Below, one piece after another: positions 63,058 through 64,000 of a stretch of 64,000 bases of DNA. The notes under the pieces were generated by a model that was not told the DNA's origin, ran no database searches, and saw only the letters and a program-made list of their open reading frames with translations. The DNA is from Flavobacterium inviolabile (lineage in GTDB: Bacteria; Bacteroidota; Bacteroidia; Flavobacteriales; Flavobacteriaceae). Each line of letters starts with the position of its first letter. The stretch's first letter is position 1. The translations under genes were made by a program, and so were the position numbers. The DNA is taken from assembly GCF_013389455.1 (NCBI RefSeq), contig NZ_CP058278.1, forward strand, positions 186,001 to 250,000, in the 5' to 3' direction.

Positions 63058-64000
63058 ATGACGAGCGTAAATACAAAAATATCCTGGGTGCATCTTACCT
63101 CAAAAGTAAGACAACTGATTGTTGCAGTACTAAGCGTCACATTTGGCATTTCAATGTACATTTTTATGAATAGTTTCATGAACGGCGTAAACAGCGCACA
63201 AACTGAAATTACGTTTACGTCAATGGCCCATATAAAGGTGTATAATGATCTGGGGGGATCTCCTTCAAAAGCTTTTCTATTGAATAGCAGCGATGATACC
63301 ATCCGTAATGTAAGTAACGTCAAACACATCAATTATACTGAAGGAATAAGGAATGCGGATGAGGTAAAACAGTTACTGCAAAAAAACACGGAAATTGTTG
63401 CTGTTACCGAACAGGTGAACCAGAATGTGTTTTTCAGAAATGGGGTAACCAAAATAAGCAGTACCCTTTCGGGTATAGATGTGACTAATGAAATTCAGAT
63501 GTTCAATAGTGTACAGTATATGACTGAGGGGGATTTGTACGAACTGGACAGACGTTCTGATGCTGTAGTATTGGGAACCGGGTTGGCAGAAAAGCTTAAT
63601 GCAGCGGTAGGAGACAATGTTATGCTTTCAACATCGGACGGAGTTAACAAAATACTTAAAGTGATTGGCCTGATACAGACCGGCTCGGGCAATGTAGATA
63701 AAAGCCGGGCAATGATATCCATCAATACAGCAAGGCAGTTGTTGTCAAAGAATAAAAGTTACGCAACAGAAGTATTAGCCAATATAAAGAATTACAATGA
63801 TGCCCAAATTGTTGCCAATACGCTTCGTCCTTATATCAGTTATAAAACGGAAGCCTGGCAGGAAGGTAACGGACAATTGGAATCAGCCAATATTCTGCGG
63901 GATACCATGGCAATTACTGTTTCACTCACCATATTAATTGTAGCCGGTTTTGGAATTTATAATATTATGAGTATGACCGTCAACGAGAAAATGCGTGAAA
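63058..64000 (+). CDS. ABC transporter permease, FtsX/MacB-like (N-terminal part)
   Basis: The start ATG at 63058 opens MTSVNTKISWVHLTSKVRQL; 314 codons are visible and the frame continues past the edge. One N-terminal membrane helix (LIVAVLSVTFGISMYIFMNS), a large periplasmic MacB-PCD-like domain of about 220 residues, then the first helix of the FtsX core (ITVSLTILIVAGFGIYNIMS) and the family signature MTVNEKMRE. No ATPase domain is fused so far; the ATPase gene is presumably downstream. Together with the TolC and adaptor genes it forms a MacAB-TolC-like exporter. Confidence 0.88.
   Translation, partial: MTSVNTKISWVHLTSKVRQLIVAVLSVTFGISMYIFMNSFMNGVNSAQTEITFTSMAHIKVYNDLGGSPSKAFLLNSSDDTIRNVSNVKHINYTEGIRNADEVKQLLQKNTEIVAVTEQVNQNVFFRNGVTKISSTLSGIDVTNEIQMFNSVQYMTEGDLYELDRRSDAVVLGTGLAEKLNAAVGDNVMLSTSDGVNKILKVIGLIQTGSGNVDKSRAMISINTARQLLSKNKSYATEVLANIKNYNDAQIVANTLRPYISYKTEAWQEGNGQLESANILRDTMAITVSLTILIVAGFGIYNIMSMTVNEKMRE

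Overview
The window is a piece of a Bacteroidota chromosome, almost certainly family Flavobacteriaceae and most like Flavobacterium. Evidence: gliding-motility genes gldB and gldC, a type IX secretion (T9SS) cargo protein, the flavobacterial exosortase XrtF, a TonB-dependent receptor with STN and carboxypeptidase-like domains, the short 287-residue primary sigma factor, a PASTA-tailed FtsI, and many TAnnTTTG-type -7 promoter boxes. There is no rRNA, CRISPR array, prophage or recognisable insertion sequence. One tRNA gene is present, tRNA-Arg(UCG).

Layout. 0-2.6 kb: a beta-lactamase-fold hydrolase (cut by the window edge) with an ATP-cone/nuclease fusion, the exosortase pair xrtF plus partner, and a GAF-type methionine sulfoxide reductase-like protein. 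2.6-5.3 kb: rpsO-pnp with a leader hairpin. 5.3-5.9 kb: non-coding, promoter-bearing stretch. 5.9-13.6 kb: an outer-membrane locus of a small secreted protein, a TonB-dependent receptor, two duplicated DUF4249-type lipoproteins and a large secreted protein with a plug-like segment. 13.7-19.6 kb: a divergent CDP-alcohol transferase homologue, a repeat protein, an HTH regulator, rpoD, rpe, a T9SS cargo protein whose start codon abuts a perfect 20-bp inverted repeat, and a CBS protein. 19.7-25.2 kb: a tripartite RND efflux operon. 25.3-26.9 kb: an MtfA-like protease, the tRNA and yqeY. 27.0-42.9 kb: the complete minus-strand dcw cluster, mraZ-rsmH-ftsL-ftsI-murE-mraY-murD-ftsW-murG-murC-ftsQ-ftsA-ftsZ, with three 10-bp MraZ-box-like repeats at its head and a terminator at its tail; murF and ddl are absent from it. 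43.2-55.3 kb: housekeeping and gliding genes (hydrolase, engB, gldC, gldB, nadE, a response regulator, dnaG, an ECF sigma operon, a polyprenyl synthase, a lipoprotein, rlmN). 55.3-56.9 kb: an O-methyltransferase followed by about six tandem ~135-bp repeats. 56.9-64 kb: a more accessory-looking segment with a VIT-type transporter, a LytS/LytTR two-component pair, decayed remnants of what looks like a second two-component pair on the opposite strand, a DUF2147-type protein, and a TolC-adaptor-ABC permease export operon that runs off the window.

How it works together: peptidoglycan precursor synthesis and septation are encoded in one long co-oriented run of mostly overlapping or closely spaced genes under one visible promoter/operator. 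Surface biology is represented by several independent modules (XrtF, T9SS cargo, TonB locus, two efflux systems). The most interesting unexplained elements are the TonB/DUF4249/plug-like locus, the 135-bp repeat array, the hairpin on the T9SS gene start, the zinc-ligand-free DnaG, and the ATP-cone/nuclease fusion.
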